DNA from: Chitinolyticbacter albus
GTDB lineage: Bacteria > Pseudomonadota > Gammaproteobacteria > Burkholderiales > Chitinibacteraceae
DNA length: 42,859 nt
Assembly (NCBI RefSeq): GCF_024437655.1
Contig: NZ_JANBVF010000047.1
Span: 1-42,859 of the forward strand
Direction of reading: 5' to 3'
In this document: piece by piece, positions 17,603-27,123 of the stretch
Numbering within the stretch: the stretch's first letter is position 1
Layout of the letters: each line of letters opens with the position of its first letter
Notes under the pieces: generated by a model
What the model saw: only the letters and a program-made list of their open reading frames with translations
Databases searched by the model: none
What the model was told of the DNA's origin: nothing
Made by a program: the position numbers and the translations under genes

Positions 17603-18855
17603 AGCCCGAACCTGCGCGGACCATGGCCGCCGCCAACGCACCGTTGCGCGATCACTATGCCACCGTGCGCGCGCGCTCGCTGCAACTGATAGCGGGGCTG
17701 ACGGCGGAGGATTGCATGGTGCAATCGATGAGTGACGCCAGCCCGCTGAAATGGCATCTGGCGCATACCAGCTGGTTCTTCGAAACCTTCGTCCTGGCGC
17801 CGTTACGGGGCTATCGCTGCTTCAATCCGGCGTACCGCATGCTGTTCAACTCCTACTACGTGGGTGTGGGCGAGCGTCATGCCCGGCCGGCACGCGGCGT
17901 GCTCTCCCGCCCCGATCTGGCCCAGGTACTGGCCTACCGCCAGCACGTGGACGATGCGCTGGACACTGTGCTGCAAGGCGCATTGGCCGCAGATGCGACT
18001 GCACTGATCGAACTGGGGCTGCAGCACGAACAGCAGCACCAGGAACTGATGTTGACCGATCTGAAGCACCATTTCTGGTGCAATCCGCTGCATCCGGCCT
18101 ATCGCGATTCGACCGGCCTTTCGGCCCCGCCAGCCATCGGGGCGCAGTGGTTGCGCCACGCCGGCGGCAATACGGAGATCGGCCACGCGGGCCCGGCCTT
18201 TGCCTTCGACAACGAAACGCCGCGCCACCCGGTAACTCTGGCGCCCTATGAGCTGGCCAACCGGCTGGTGACCAATGCCGAATACGCCGTCTTCATCGCC
18301 GATGGCGGCTATCGCCAGCCCACGCTATGGCTGTCGGATGGCTGGGATTGCCGCCAGCGCGAAGGCTGGCAGGCTCCGCTCTACTGGCTAGATGCCGCCG
18401 GCAAGCGTGCGTTCACACTGTATGGCGATCAGCCACTGCACCCGACCGCACCAGTCAGTCACATCAGCTATTACGAGGCCGACGCCTACGCGCGCTGGGC
18501 CGGTGCCCGCCTGCCCACCGAAGCGGAATGGGAGCAAGCTGCCGATACATCATCGACCGCGCCAGACGGCACCCCATCGCTGGCGCCACAGCCCGCAACG
18601 GGTGAAGGGCTGACCCAACTCTTTGGCACGCTGTGGCAATGGACCGGCAGCGCCTACCTGCCCTACCCCGGCTATCGGCCGCTGCCGGGCGCGGTCGGCG
18701 AATACAACGGCAAGTTCATGATCAACCAGATGGTGCTGCGCGGCAGCGCCTGCAGCACCCCGCCAGGCCACGCGCGCGCGAGTTACCGTAACTTTTTCCC
18801 GCCCGCCGCGCGCTGGCAGTTCAGCGGGATACGCCTGGCGCGCGACGTGGGCTAG
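17599..18855 (+). CDS. egtB: Hercynine oxygenase EgtB (ergothioneine synthesis)
   Basis: A 418-residue non-haem iron sulfoxide synthase joining hercynine to a thiol donor. The N-terminal DinB-like domain has the iron ligands in KWHLAHTSWFFETFV and LQHEQQHQELMLTDLKH. The C-terminal FGE-sulfatase domain has the YEADAYARWAGARLPTEAEWEQA block and ends ASYRNFFPPAARWQFSGIRLARD. A GTG at 17599 overlaps the egtD stop; an alternative ATG at 17623 gives 410 residues. No egtA, egtC or egtE is nearby, so the thiol donor and the final C-S lyase step cannot be told from the locus. Confidence 0.93.
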   Translation: MKPEPARTMAAANAPLRDHYATVRARSLQLIAGLTAEDCMVQSMSDASPLKWHLAHTSWFFETFVLAPLRGYRCFNPAYRMLFNSYYVGVGERHARPARGVLSRPDLAQVLAYRQHVDDALDTVLQGALAADATALIELGLQHEQQHQELMLTDLKHHFWCNPLHPAYRDSTGLSAPPAIGAQWLRHAGGNTEIGHAGPAFAFDNETPRHPVTLAPYELANRLVTNAEYAVFIADGGYRQPTLWLSDGWDCRQREGWQAPLYWLDAAGKRAFTLYGDQPLHPTAPVSHISYYEADAYARWAGARLPTEAEWEQAADTSSTAPDGTPSLAPQPATGEGLTQLFGTLWQWTGSAYLPYPGYRPLPGAVGEYNGKFMINQMVLRGSACSTPPGHARASYRNFFPPAARWQFSGIRLARDVG

Positions 18856-19168
18856 CCGCCGCTCACTCGTGCCGGAGTTACTCGTGTTGCGGCGGGTCAT
18901 CCACAATGTGGCGCGTGGCCTTGCGTGAGCCGATGTGGGGCACCGGCAGCACGCCGCCCGGCACCATCATCACGGCCAGCGGTGCCTTCGGTGTTGTTGG
19001 CAAACATGATGAGCCCCTGATCCAAAGCCGGATCGGGCCGTCCATGGCGGAGCAGGAAACCCGCCGCGACGAACGGCGTTGCCAGCCCCCTTTGAAAGCA
19101 CGATGATGCGCCCCCAACTACGAAACACCGGCTTGGCCTTACGCCGTGCCACCACCTGGAGCAATCCG
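18856..19168. other. Gap without a recognised gene
   Basis: About 310 bases between egtB and the leader peptide. A GC-rich pair CCGCCGC/GCGGCGG at 18856-18895 could form a weak hairpin after egtB, with a repeated ACTCGTG inside it, but no T-run follows. Short frames on both strands have no family resemblance I can name. Confidence 0.35.
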
Positions 19169-19273
19169 ATGACCCGCAATCTGTCGCCCTTCGCGATCGT
19201 CCGCACCGCCAGCGCGGTCGTCGGCGTGCGCGTGTACGGCGCGAATCACGCATTGAAGGTCGTTATCACCTAG
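19169..19273 (+). CDS. Putative Val/Ala/Ile-rich leader peptide (attenuation)
   Basis: A 34-codon ORF with GGAG seven bases before its ATG. The peptide, starting MTRNLSPFAIVRTASAVV and ending ALKVVIT, has seven Val, two Ile and five Ala, with Val-Val pairs at two places. This composition resembles ilv-type leader peptides, in which ribosome stalling at branched-chain codons controls a downstream terminator. It is followed within 15 bases by two competing hairpins and a strong terminator, as in attenuators. However, no branched-chain biosynthesis gene follows in the window, so the assignment rests on structure only. Confidence 0.45.
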   Translation: MTRNLSPFAIVRTASAVVGVRVYGANHALKVVIT

Positions 19274-19286
19274 GTGCCGAGCGTTG

Positions 19287-19350
19287 CCCGGTACCTGGTC
19301 ACCGGGTACCCGCATTCAGCAAAACCCCGGTCTCCCCACCGGGGTTTTTT
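19287..19350 (+). terminator. Attenuator-like hairpins and intrinsic terminator
   Basis: Four segments can pair in alternate ways. CCCGGT (19287) pairs with ACCGGG (19301). The terminator stem AACCCCGGT (19323-19331) pairs with ACCGGGGTT (19338-19346) and runs into six T. ACCGGG at 19301 can instead pair with CCCGGT at 19326, which would block the terminator. This is the classic 1:2, 2:3, 3:4 arrangement. The terminator itself is convincing; regulated attenuation is inferred. Confidence 0.65.
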
Positions 19351-19381
19351 GTTTTTCCATGTTCAACCCAAGGAGTTCGCC

Positions 19382-19558
19382 ATGTGGCGCTACGATAAAC
19401 AGATCGAAACAATTCGCGCAGGCCAAGGGAAGCAGGGCTTGCGCCCTTCCTTTGGTGCGATTTCGGCTGCCATCGTGGGCACACCCGCCGCGGCTGCCTT
19501 AGCGCAAGACACCACAAGGCCCTTCCAGCGCGGAAAGGCCCCGGCGCCCGGCCCGTAG
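19382..19558 (+). CDS. Small ORF of 58 residues after the attenuator, function unknown
   Basis: ATG at 19382 is preceded by AAGGAG at good spacing, and the ORF begins MWRYDKQIETIRAGQGKQGL. Its middle is hydrophobic and alanine-rich (GAISAAIVGTPAAAALAQ), and it ends in a Pro/Lys tail. I recognise no family. It might be a real small protein, or the 5' remnant of a gene once controlled by the leader upstream. The EF-G paralogue starts 87 bases later. Confidence 0.35.
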   Translation: MWRYDKQIETIRAGQGKQGLRPSFGAISAAIVGTPAAAALAQDTTRPFQRGKAPAPGP

Positions 19559-19645
19559 CCTGGCGCGTGCCCTTGCAGGGCTGAATCCGTGGCGATCGAC
19601 CAGCGAAGTCTGGCGATGCCGGGTTCGAACAAGGATGAACACATC

Positions 19646-21670
19646 ATGGAAAACAGAAACCGCCGCAATATCGGCATCATCGCCCACGTCGACGCGGGCA
19701 AGACCACCACTAGCGAGCGCATCCTCTATTACACCGGCGAGAACCACCGGCTGGGCGAGGTGCACGACGGCGCCGCCACGATGGACTTCGATCCGCAGGA
19801 GCAGGCGCGCGGCATCACCATCAACAGCGCGGCCACCACCGTGTTCTGGCAAGGCACGCAGATCAATCTGATCGACACCCCGGGGCACATCGATTTCAAC
19901 ATCGAGGTGAACCGTTCGCTGCGCGTGCTCGACGGCGCCATCGTGGTGTTCGACGGCGTGGCTGGCGTGGAGCCGCAAACCGAGACCAACTGGCGTCTGG
20001 CGGACAAATACCGTGTGCCGCGCATTGCCTTCGTCAACAAGCTCGATCGCACCGGCGCGGATTTCCTGCGCGTAGTCGGCATGATCGAGGAGCGGCTGGG
20101 CGTCAAAGCCGCAGTGCTGCAGCTGCCGATCGGCGCAGAAGGCGACTTCCACGGCCTCGTCGACCTCGTGACGATGACGGCGCTGACCTGGCCTGCCGGC
20201 AACGCACCCACCCGCTATACGCGTGGGGCTATCCCGGAAGCGCTGCAGGCGGATGCTACGGCGTGGCGCACGCGACTGCTGGAAGCGGTGGCCGATCAGG
20301 ACGACGCGCTGCTCGCCGCCTATCTGGACGGCACCGAGATTGACGAGGCCATGCTGCACGCGGCGATTCGGCGCGGCACGATCGCCGGCGACGTGGTGCC
20401 GGTGGTTGCCGGTTCCGCCTTCAAGAACAAGGGGGTGGAGCCGCTGCTCGATGCCGTCGTGGCCTATCTGCCAGCGCCGGGCGAAGTGGCCGTCGCCAGC
20501 GAGCACGATATCGCCAGCGATCCGGAAGGACCGCTGACGGCGCTCGCATTCAAGGTGATACAGGACGACCATGGCGCGCTCACCTTCGTGCGGCTGTATC
20601 GCGGCCGACTGGCCGTGGGCGACAGCGTGCTCAACACCACCAGCGGCAAGCGCGAGCGCATCGCCCGGCTGTACGAGATGCACGCCGATCGCAAGCGCGA
20701 GCGCGAGCTGGCGGTGGCTGGCGATATCGTCGCCGTCGTCGGGCTGAAAACCACGGTGACCGGCGATACGCTGACCGACCCGGCGCACCCGCTGGTGCTG
20801 GAGCGCATCGACGCGCCCGAACCGGTGATCGATATCGCCATCGAGCCACGCACGCAGGCGGACCAGCAACACCTGTCGCACGGCCTGCAGGCGCTGCTGC
20901 AGGAGGACCCCAGCCTGCGGCTGCGCCACGATGCCGACGCCGGCCAGACCATATTGTCCGGCATGGGCGAGCTGCAGCTGGAGGTGACGCTGGAAAAATT
21001 GCGTACGCGTTTCAAAGTGGAGGTCCATACCGGCCGCCCGCAGGTGGCGTACCGCGAGACCATCACCCGCAGCGCGACCGTGCAGCACGTGCACAAGAAG
21101 CAGACCGGCGGCCCCGGCCAGTTCGCAGTACTGACGCTGCAACTGGAACCGTTGCCGCAGGGCGAGGGCGTGCAGTTTGAAAGCCGCATCACCGGCGGAG
21201 CGATTCCGCGCGAGTTCATCCCGGCAATCGAAGCTGGCGTGCGCCAAGCCGCCATGGCGGGTGTCGTGGCAGCCAACCCGGTGGTCGATTTCAAGGCCAC
21301 GCTGCTCGATGGCGACTACCACGAACGCGATTCGTCGCAGCTGGCGTTCGAGCTCGCCGCGGCACATGCGCTGCGCCTGGGCCTGCAACAGGCGGGATCA
21401 GTGCTGCTGGAGCCGGTGATGGCGGTGGAAGTGATCACGCCGCAGGAGCATATCGGCGACGTGATCGGCGACTTGACCCGCCGCCGCGGCCTGGTGCGGC
21501 AGCAATCGGCACGTGGCAACGCGGCGGTGATCGACGCGCATGTGCCGCTGGCGCAGATGTTCGGCTACATCGGCAACCTGCGTGCACTGACGACCGGGCG
21601 CGCCAGCTTCACCATGCAGTTCGACCACTATGCCGAGGCACAGCGACCCGTCGAGCTGGCCGCCGGTTGA
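19646..21670 (+). CDS. Elongation factor G paralogue (EF-G2-like GTPase)
   Basis: A 674-residue translational GTPase, slightly shorter than housekeeping EF-G (about 700). All GTP motifs are intact: [23 protein letters not shown] and GSAF. Domain II, then domains III-V follow, with [18 protein letters not shown] and [12 protein letters not shown] as in EF-G. The usual MDWMEQEQERGITI switch segment reads [14 protein letters not shown], which marks it as a paralogue. It stands alone, without rpsL, rpsG or tuf, so it is unlikely to be the main fusA. Paralogues of this kind act in translocation or ribosome recycling. Start at ATG 19646. Confidence 0.85.
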   Translation: MENRNRRNIGIIAHVDAGKTTTSERILYYTGENHRLGEVHDGAATMDFDPQEQARGITINSAATTVFWQGTQINLIDTPGHIDFNIEVNRSLRVLDGAIVVFDGVAGVEPQTETNWRLADKYRVPRIAFVNKLDRTGADFLRVVGMIEERLGVKAAVLQLPIGAEGDFHGLVDLVTMTALTWPAGNAPTRYTRGAIPEALQADATAWRTRLLEAVADQDDALLAAYLDGTEIDEAMLHAAIRRGTIAGDVVPVVAGSAFKNKGVEPLLDAVVAYLPAPGEVAVASEHDIASDPEGPLTALAFKVIQDDHGALTFVRLYRGRLAVGDSVLNTTSGKRERIARLYEMHADRKRERELAVAGDIVAVVGLKTTVTGDTLTDPAHPLVLERIDAPEPVIDIAIEPRTQADQQHLSHGLQALLQEDPSLRLRHDADAGQTILSGMGELQLEVTLEKLRTRFKVEVHTGRPQVAYRETITRSATVQHVHKKQTGGPGQFAVLTLQLEPLPQGEGVQFESRITGGAIPREFIPAIEAGVRQAAMAGVVAANPVVDFKATLLDGDYHERDSSQLAFELAAAHALRLGLQQAGSVLLEPVMAVEVITPQEHIGDVIGDLTRRRGLVRQQSARGNAAVIDAHVPLAQMFGYIGNLRALTTGRASFTMQFDHYAEAQRPVELAAG

Positions 21671-21695
21671 TCGCAGGCTGCTCTCAACCCTGGGC

Positions 21696-21722
21696 GGGCA
21701 CTTCGGTGCCCCCTTTTTTTTT
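21696..21722 (+). terminator. Intrinsic terminator after the EF-G paralogue
   Basis: GGGCAC and GTGCCC close a TTCG tetraloop, followed by nine T. This is a textbook terminator 25 bases after the stop codon. The end of its T-run coincides with the restored stop of the facing copper-protein pseudogene. Confidence 0.92.
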
Positions 21723-22046
21723 CATCCCGCCATCACGCGACACGCCACTGCGCACTGGCGGCAGGCAACGGCGCAAGGCAATGCTCGGCATCGTGCCAAG
21801 CGTATTCAGCGGCGCAGGCCTCGCACAGCTGTGCACAAATCGCGCACAACGCTGGCGCATAAGCACTGCCGCGCGCCATCAGTGTGACGGAGGGGTGGCA
21901 AACATCAGCGCAATCACGATCAAGCCGGATGCAGACGGCCCTCTCGCTGGCGTGCCCCTCCGCAAGGCAGGATGCAACGCAGTGCTCGCAAGCGATATTG
22001 CAGGCGTGGCAGGCCTCGATACACGCGGTGTTTCGTGATGTTGCAT
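21722..22046 (-). pseudogene. Frameshifted four-helix Cys-rich copper-storage protein (Csp/DUF326)
   Basis: The middle frame encodes a typical Cys-rich four-helix bundle: TACIEACHACNIACEHCVASCLAEGHASERAVCIRLDRDCADVC, then LCAICAQLCEACAAE and HDAEHC. Two frame breaks interrupt it. A well-placed ATG at 22046, with AGGAG in front, reads MQHHET in another frame, and one missing base restores the body frame. Near the 3' end, after HDAEHC, a second missing base would continue CAVACRQCAVACRVMAG to a stop at 21722, exactly the expected last helix. The repaired protein would have 108 residues. Csp proteins bind many Cu(I) ions through these Cys residues. Tyr for Cys in AAEYAW and a Pro in CHPSVTL suggest true decay rather than only sequencing error. 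Confidence 0.75.
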
Positions 22047-22074
22047 GGGTAGCTCCTCGCACAGGCTGCTACCC
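22047..22074 (-). promoter_or_regulatory. Inverted repeat enclosing the ribosome-binding site of the Csp gene
   Basis: On the minus strand GGGTAGC, 14 bases, then GCTACCC directly before the ATG at 22046. The AGGAG lies at the edge of the stem, so folding would hide the start region. The same seven-base words recur in the terminator at 22159-22187. It could be a translational switch or an operator. Confidence 0.4.
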
Positions 22075-22158
22075 GATAGGGCAACCCATGCCGTTGCAGA
22101 AAAACGTACAAGCACGCGGGCAACTTGGTTTTCCGTACGGGCAGCTTGAGCATCCATG

Positions 22159-22188
22159 AAAAACGGCTACCCACGGGTAGCCGTTTTG
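22159..22188 (-). terminator. Bidirectional hairpin terminator after rtcA
   Basis: AAAACGGCTACC and GGTAGCCGTTTT form a 12-base-pair stem with A-runs and T-runs at the ends, so it can work on both strands. It lies 17 bases beyond the rtcA stop and would end the RNA-repair operon. Confidence 0.85.
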
Positions 22189-22204
22189 TTCATGCGCGAT
22201 GCCA

Positions 22205-23242
22205 TCAGCGCGCCGATACCGCTATCCTGGCGCCAGTACTGATCGGTGTAATGTCGATGTCCACCGGCAGGAAGCGCTGGATCACCGCGATCTGAGTGGT
22301 CAGGTGCGAGGAGACCGTACAGGTGGTGAAACCGCCACCACCCGCCAGCGCCAGCGGCAACAACAGCTGGTCCGCCAGGTGCTCTCCAAGGGCGGCGCCG
22401 CTATCGAGATAGCGCCGCAACTCCGCAACTGTGTTGCCGGCGACACGCTCGGCCGAGATGCCGCGCTCGCCAAAGCCGGTGCAGATTTCCGTCAGCTGCT
22501 CGAACTCGGCGCGCAGCAGCAGCACATTGCCGGGGCCCTCATCGGCCGGCAGCTCGATCACCGCCTGCGTGGCCTCGGGAAAAGCCGCTGCCACCGTATC
22601 GAGTTCGCGCCGCGCCACGTTGTAGCTGACGCCCGCCACCACCGCCTCGGCCTGCACGCCACGCAATGCACCACGTTCCACCAGTTGCAGCGGCAGCAGC
22701 GCCGAGCCGGGTTCGATGCGGGCGACGATCTCGCCGCCGCCAGCCGGGTAGAAGCCGTGGCGATTCAGCGCCAACGTCTGCCGCACGCCCATCCTCGCCA
22801 TCAGCGGCGCCCAGGTCTGGATCAGGAAATCGGCCGGCGGCGCCGCCTTATTATGGGTGCCGCCGCTGACCGTCACCGTGCTCGGTCCATCGGCCAGCCA
22901 CAGCGCCGGCAATACCGTCTGCAGCACCAGCGTGCAGCTGCCCGCGGTGCCGATGGCGAAGCGATAGTCGCCGGCCAGCAGCCGACGCGGCACGAAGCGC
23001 AGCGATTGTGAACCGGGTGTGGCGCCAACGACCTGCGCGTCGGTAATGGTCGCTGCGGCCTCCACCGCGGTGAGGTGCTGACGCAGCAGCCCCGACTTGG
23101 CCCGCCCGGCGCGGATGCGCTCGATCTGGAACGGCTTGCCGGTAATCATCGAGAGCGTGAGCGCGGTGCGCAGCACCTGCCCACCGCCTTCGCCCTGGGC
23201 GCCATCGAGCTGCACCCAGTCGGATTGGATATTGTTTTTCAT
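22205..23242 (-). CDS. rtcA: RNA 3'-terminal phosphate cyclase RtcA
   Basis: A 345-residue enzyme converting RNA 3'-phosphate to a 2',3'-cyclic phosphate through a covalent AMP-histidine. QLDGAQGEGGGQVLRTALTLSMITGKPF is the N-terminal signature. HLADQLLLPLALAGG near residue 307 carries the nucleophile His. AGSCTLVLQTVLPAL and GFYPAGGGEI are also conserved. I start at ATG 23242, not at the in-frame start at 23287 that lies within the previous gene. It is the last gene of the operon headed by the sigma-54 promoter at 28726-28741. Confidence 0.96.
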   Translation of the reverse strand: MKNNIQSDWVQLDGAQGEGGGQVLRTALTLSMITGKPFQIERIRAGRAKSGLLRQHLTAVEAAATITDAQVVGATPGSQSLRFVPRRLLAGDYRFAIGTAGSCTLVLQTVLPALWLADGPSTVTVSGGTHNKAAPPADFLIQTWAPLMARMGVRQTLALNRHGFYPAGGGEIVARIEPGSALLPLQLVERGALRGVQAEAVVAGVSYNVARRELDTVAAAFPEATQAVIELPADEGPGNVLLLRAEFEQLTEICTGFGERGISAERVAGNTVAELRRYLDSGAALGEHLADQLLLPLALAGGGGFTTCTVSSHLTTQIAVIQRFLPVDIDITPISTGARIAVSAR

Positions 23243-23283
23243 TGTTTTGTTTTCTTGTTCTGTGCCGGCTTCGCCAGCTGTAT

Positions 23284-24078
23284 TCAATGTTGCATCACAG
23301 TACGCAGCAACAAGGCATCGAGCGCGGCCATGTCGCCTTCTGGCTGGCGAAAATCCGGCATCGCACCCTCGCGCGCCAACCGCGTGCTGATCCAGTCGTG
23401 GATCAGCGGGAAACGCGGGCCATATTCAGCCTCGTCTGCGGCCATCTTCAGTGCCAAAAGGCTGTTGAGCTCGTCGCGCAGCGCGGCATCCGGAATCAGC
23501 GCCTCGGCCAGTTCGGCAAAGCGCATCGGCGGCATGCCACGCTCCTCGTCCACCCATTGCGCCGCCAGCAGCGGCCGCAAGACGTACAGGTATTTCTTCA
23601 GCCGCACCGTATCGCCGTGCAGATAGCCGCGGAAGTTCTTGCGTGCCATCGCCAGGTAGTGCCAACGCGTCTTGCGCGGCGAGAAGAAGGCTGGTGCCAG
23701 CGCATGCACCTGCGCCACCCAATTGGCATCGGCACGGTAGATCACCGGCGAATCCAGCCACTCGAACAGCGTGGGATTGGAGCGCGCCAGCAATTGCAGC
23801 GCCTTGCGCAGCTCCCAGCCGGAGATATCGAGCTCGTCGTCGATCGGCAGCTCGATCACGTCGCGCTGCGGCCCCACCCTGAGATACCAGTCGGGCCGAT
23901 GCACGTAGACGAAACGCACGTCGTAATCACTATCCGGTGAGGCAAAGCCCCAGCCACGACTGCCCGACTCACAGGCAAACAGCACGCGCACATCGTGCCG
24001 ATCTTCGATTGCTGTCAGCTCATCCATGACCTTGGCACGCAAGGTATCCGCAATGGGATGAGCAAAGAGAATTGGCAT
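23284..24078 (-). CDS. COG3541-type nucleotidyltransferase in the rtc operon
   Basis: A 264-residue minimal nucleotidyltransferase. The active-site motif is ESGSRGWGFASPDSDYDVRFVYV with both Asp residues present; this pattern is typical of the YcgL/COG3541 family. A helical C-terminal part contains RKNFRGYLHGDTVRLKKYLYVLRPLLAAQW, probably the nucleic-acid or nucleotide-binding half. Its substrate is unknown, though its place between RNA-ligase and RNA-cyclase genes suggests action on RNA ends. It starts 15 bases after the HEAT-like gene and ends 41 bases before rtcA. Confidence 0.85.
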   Translation of the reverse strand: MPILFAHPIADTLRAKVMDELTAIEDRHDVRVLFACESGSRGWGFASPDSDYDVRFVYVHRPDWYLRVGPQRDVIELPIDDELDISGWELRKALQLLARSNPTLFEWLDSPVIYRADANWVAQVHALAPAFFSPRKTRWHYLAMARKNFRGYLHGDTVRLKKYLYVLRPLLAAQWVDEERGMPPMRFAELAEALIPDAALRDELNSLLALKMAADEAEYGPRFPLIHDWISTRLAREGAMPDFRQPEGDMAALDALLLRTVMQH

Positions 24079-24093
24079 ACTTATATATCCATT

Positions 24094-25506
24094 TCAGCTA
24101 ATTTTGTCCGGCCAAATTCCGATGCGCCGCAAGCCTGCTACTACATGCGCAAATTCTTCTATCGCACTGATCGTTGATGGGTCAGATAGCAAAACTACGA
24201 GACGATCCCGATCCACCGCGTACGGCTGTCCGTACGCCATGCAGCCATAAGGCTCGTCATAGCGTTCTAATAGCTGTCGCGCTTCAGCATGGGTTTGAGC
24301 ATGCCCTAGCAATTGCAAAGCCAAAGCAAATCGCCCCCACGCACCGAGCTTGTAGGCAAGCCGCGTCGCGACTATCTGGTCTCCTCGCATGAACGCCGCA
24401 GCTGCATTGTCATGCAACCAAACTCCATCTGGCGCGTACGCCTTATCCAATAGCTGCAATGCAAAACGCCTCAGCTTACGGGAGGGGTCGAGCCAGATTT
24501 TTTCAAACATCTCATTGCGCCGCTCAGGCACCTTCAAAAGCAGGAAACGAAGCGCAGCAAAACGAACCTTGGGCTCAGGATGCGCCGCATACGCCATCGC
24601 TAAAGGCGGCAAATCATCCGCAATACTCTCCACTGCGTCCCAGCACAAGGCCGTAACTTCCGAATCACTTAGGACCGGTCGCTTTAGCACCGATTGGTAA
24701 AACGCTGCCGTATCGAAACCAAGCCGCTTGGCATGCCATCGCGCCAGCTCCCTCATGCGGACACCTGAGTCGAGCAATTTGGATATGCAATAGTCCAAGC
24801 TCTCTTGAGTATCGCCAGAACTCTCGACAACCATCGTAAGCCCTATGGCCCGGATCGAAGCAGAACGACTTCCCAGGGCCTGGCGAGCCAATGGTAAACG
24901 CTCTGCAGCTGGCAATGCTGTTGCGGCCCTCAATGCCTTCGCACGGACAGCCAAATTGGCATGCATCAGCCCAGCGTCGATAGCCTGTGTTAGCGAGAAC
25001 TCGGCCAGAAAGGCATCGAACAACCAAAAGGCTACTTGTCGCCGGGAGCGATGGAACTCAGCCAACAACCGGGGACGATGCTCCAATCTACGCAGCAACT
25101 CGTAAGTCTGCGCCAGCACATCACCTTGATCCTGTCGCCCCTTGAATTGAAGCTGATAGACAAGCTCGATATTGGCGAGAAAGTCTTCCGCACGCTGCTC
25201 ATGCAAATGCGCTATGTAGATCGCCTTGGCTACGCTACGCACTTGCGGAACCCAGTCATTCAGTCGCTCAATCGCCACGGCTAGTACGAGGGCACCACGC
25301 TGCGCAGCAAGATGCCTTAGCGCCCCCTCACGTACATGTCCATTTCCAGACCTGGACAAATGTGTAGCCCGATCTGGGTGCTGAATCAGCTCAGCTAACT
25401 GTTTAGCTGCCGCAATTTGGTTGCTCGATACAGCTACAGGTAAAACGCCTGATTTTGCAGAGCCGGCCAGTAGGTTATTCAGCCACGTCTTAAAGTTAGT
25501 ACTCAT
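24094..25506 (-). CDS. HEAT-repeat-like protein of the RNA-repair operon, function unknown
   Basis: A 470-residue, almost entirely helical protein. It is made of paired amphipathic helices such as EGALRHLAAQRGALVLAVAIERLNDWVPQVRSVAKAIYIAHL, SIRAIGLTMVVESSGDTQESLDYC and EPKVRFAALRFLLLKVPERRNEMFEKIWLDPSRKLRRFALQLLD. The spacing and R-x-x-A-L pattern suggest HEAT/ARM repeats, which bind RNA or proteins. I know no named family. GC content is visibly lower than that of its neighbours, so it may have joined the operon later. ATG at 25506 follows the rtcB stop within a few bases. A role as scaffold or RNA sensor for RtcB is inference. Confidence 0.75.
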   Translation of the reverse strand: MSTNFKTWLNNLLAGSAKSGVLPVAVSSNQIAAAKQLAELIQHPDRATHLSRSGNGHVREGALRHLAAQRGALVLAVAIERLNDWVPQVRSVAKAIYIAHLHEQRAEDFLANIELVYQLQFKGRQDQGDVLAQTYELLRRLEHRPRLLAEFHRSRRQVAFWLFDAFLAEFSLTQAIDAGLMHANLAVRAKALRAATALPAAERLPLARQALGSRSASIRAIGLTMVVESSGDTQESLDYCISKLLDSGVRMRELARWHAKRLGFDTAAFYQSVLKRPVLSDSEVTALCWDAVESIADDLPPLAMAYAAHPEPKVRFAALRFLLLKVPERRNEMFEKIWLDPSRKLRRFALQLLDKAYAPDGVWLHDNAAAAFMRGDQIVATRLAYKLGAWGRFALALQLLGHAQTHAEARQLLERYDEPYGCMAYGQPYAVDRDRLVVLLSDPSTISAIEEFAHVVAGLRRIGIWPDKIS

Positions 25507-25508
25507 CT

Positions 25509-26719
<1,211 letters not shown>

Positions 26720-26723
<4 letters not shown>

Positions 26724-27082
26724 TGCTTGTTTTCCTTGATTGTTCCCGCCAGTGCCCGGCGCCGCGCCTGGCGGCATCCGAGGCAACGGATGGCGGTTGA
26801 ATACACATAGCCCTTGGCGGTTTCGTACCACCATTGCTGTTGTTCTGCAGTCCAGACCTGGCTCGCACCGCAATCGCGGCACGTAAAGGCCAGATCCATG
26901 TAGTACCCACGTTCGACGAATGCGGGTGCGCCGTAGCTGTTATGTGGCGCCAATAGCGCCAGGTTCACTTGCCGGGCGCCCTTGGGCCGCACCGTCACGG
27001 GGACCGCTCGCGTCGCCGCTTCCCGCCGTGCCTGGCGCCGCGCCATGATCGCGGCCCGTTTCTGCTTACCGCTTTGCATCAT
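26720..27082 (-). CDS. Zinc-ribbon protein coupled to rtcB
   Basis: A 120-residue basic protein. The first 40 residues are rich in Arg and Lys (MMQSGKQKRAAIMARRQARREA). The C-terminal half is a zinc ribbon with CRDCG and CLGCR separated by about 30 residues and the WTAEQQQWWYETAKGY core (zf-trcl-like). It probably binds RNA or ribosomes, but no function is established to my knowledge. The four-base ATGA overlap with rtcB implies coupled translation. AGGAG lies before its first ATG. Confidence 0.82.
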
Positions 27083-27123
27083 GCCTCTCCTGACCGCCCG
27101 GCGGGATCACCCACCGGGCGGAT

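Noticed and set aside
18856..18895. CCGCCGC/GCGGCGG pair after egtB as an intrinsic terminator
   Set aside because: The loop is 26 bases and no T-run follows; too weak to call.
19499..21388. A 629-codon minus-strand ORF opposite the EF-G paralogue
   Set aside because: It is fully antisense to a gene with all GTPase motifs intact; composition is typical of a shadow frame.
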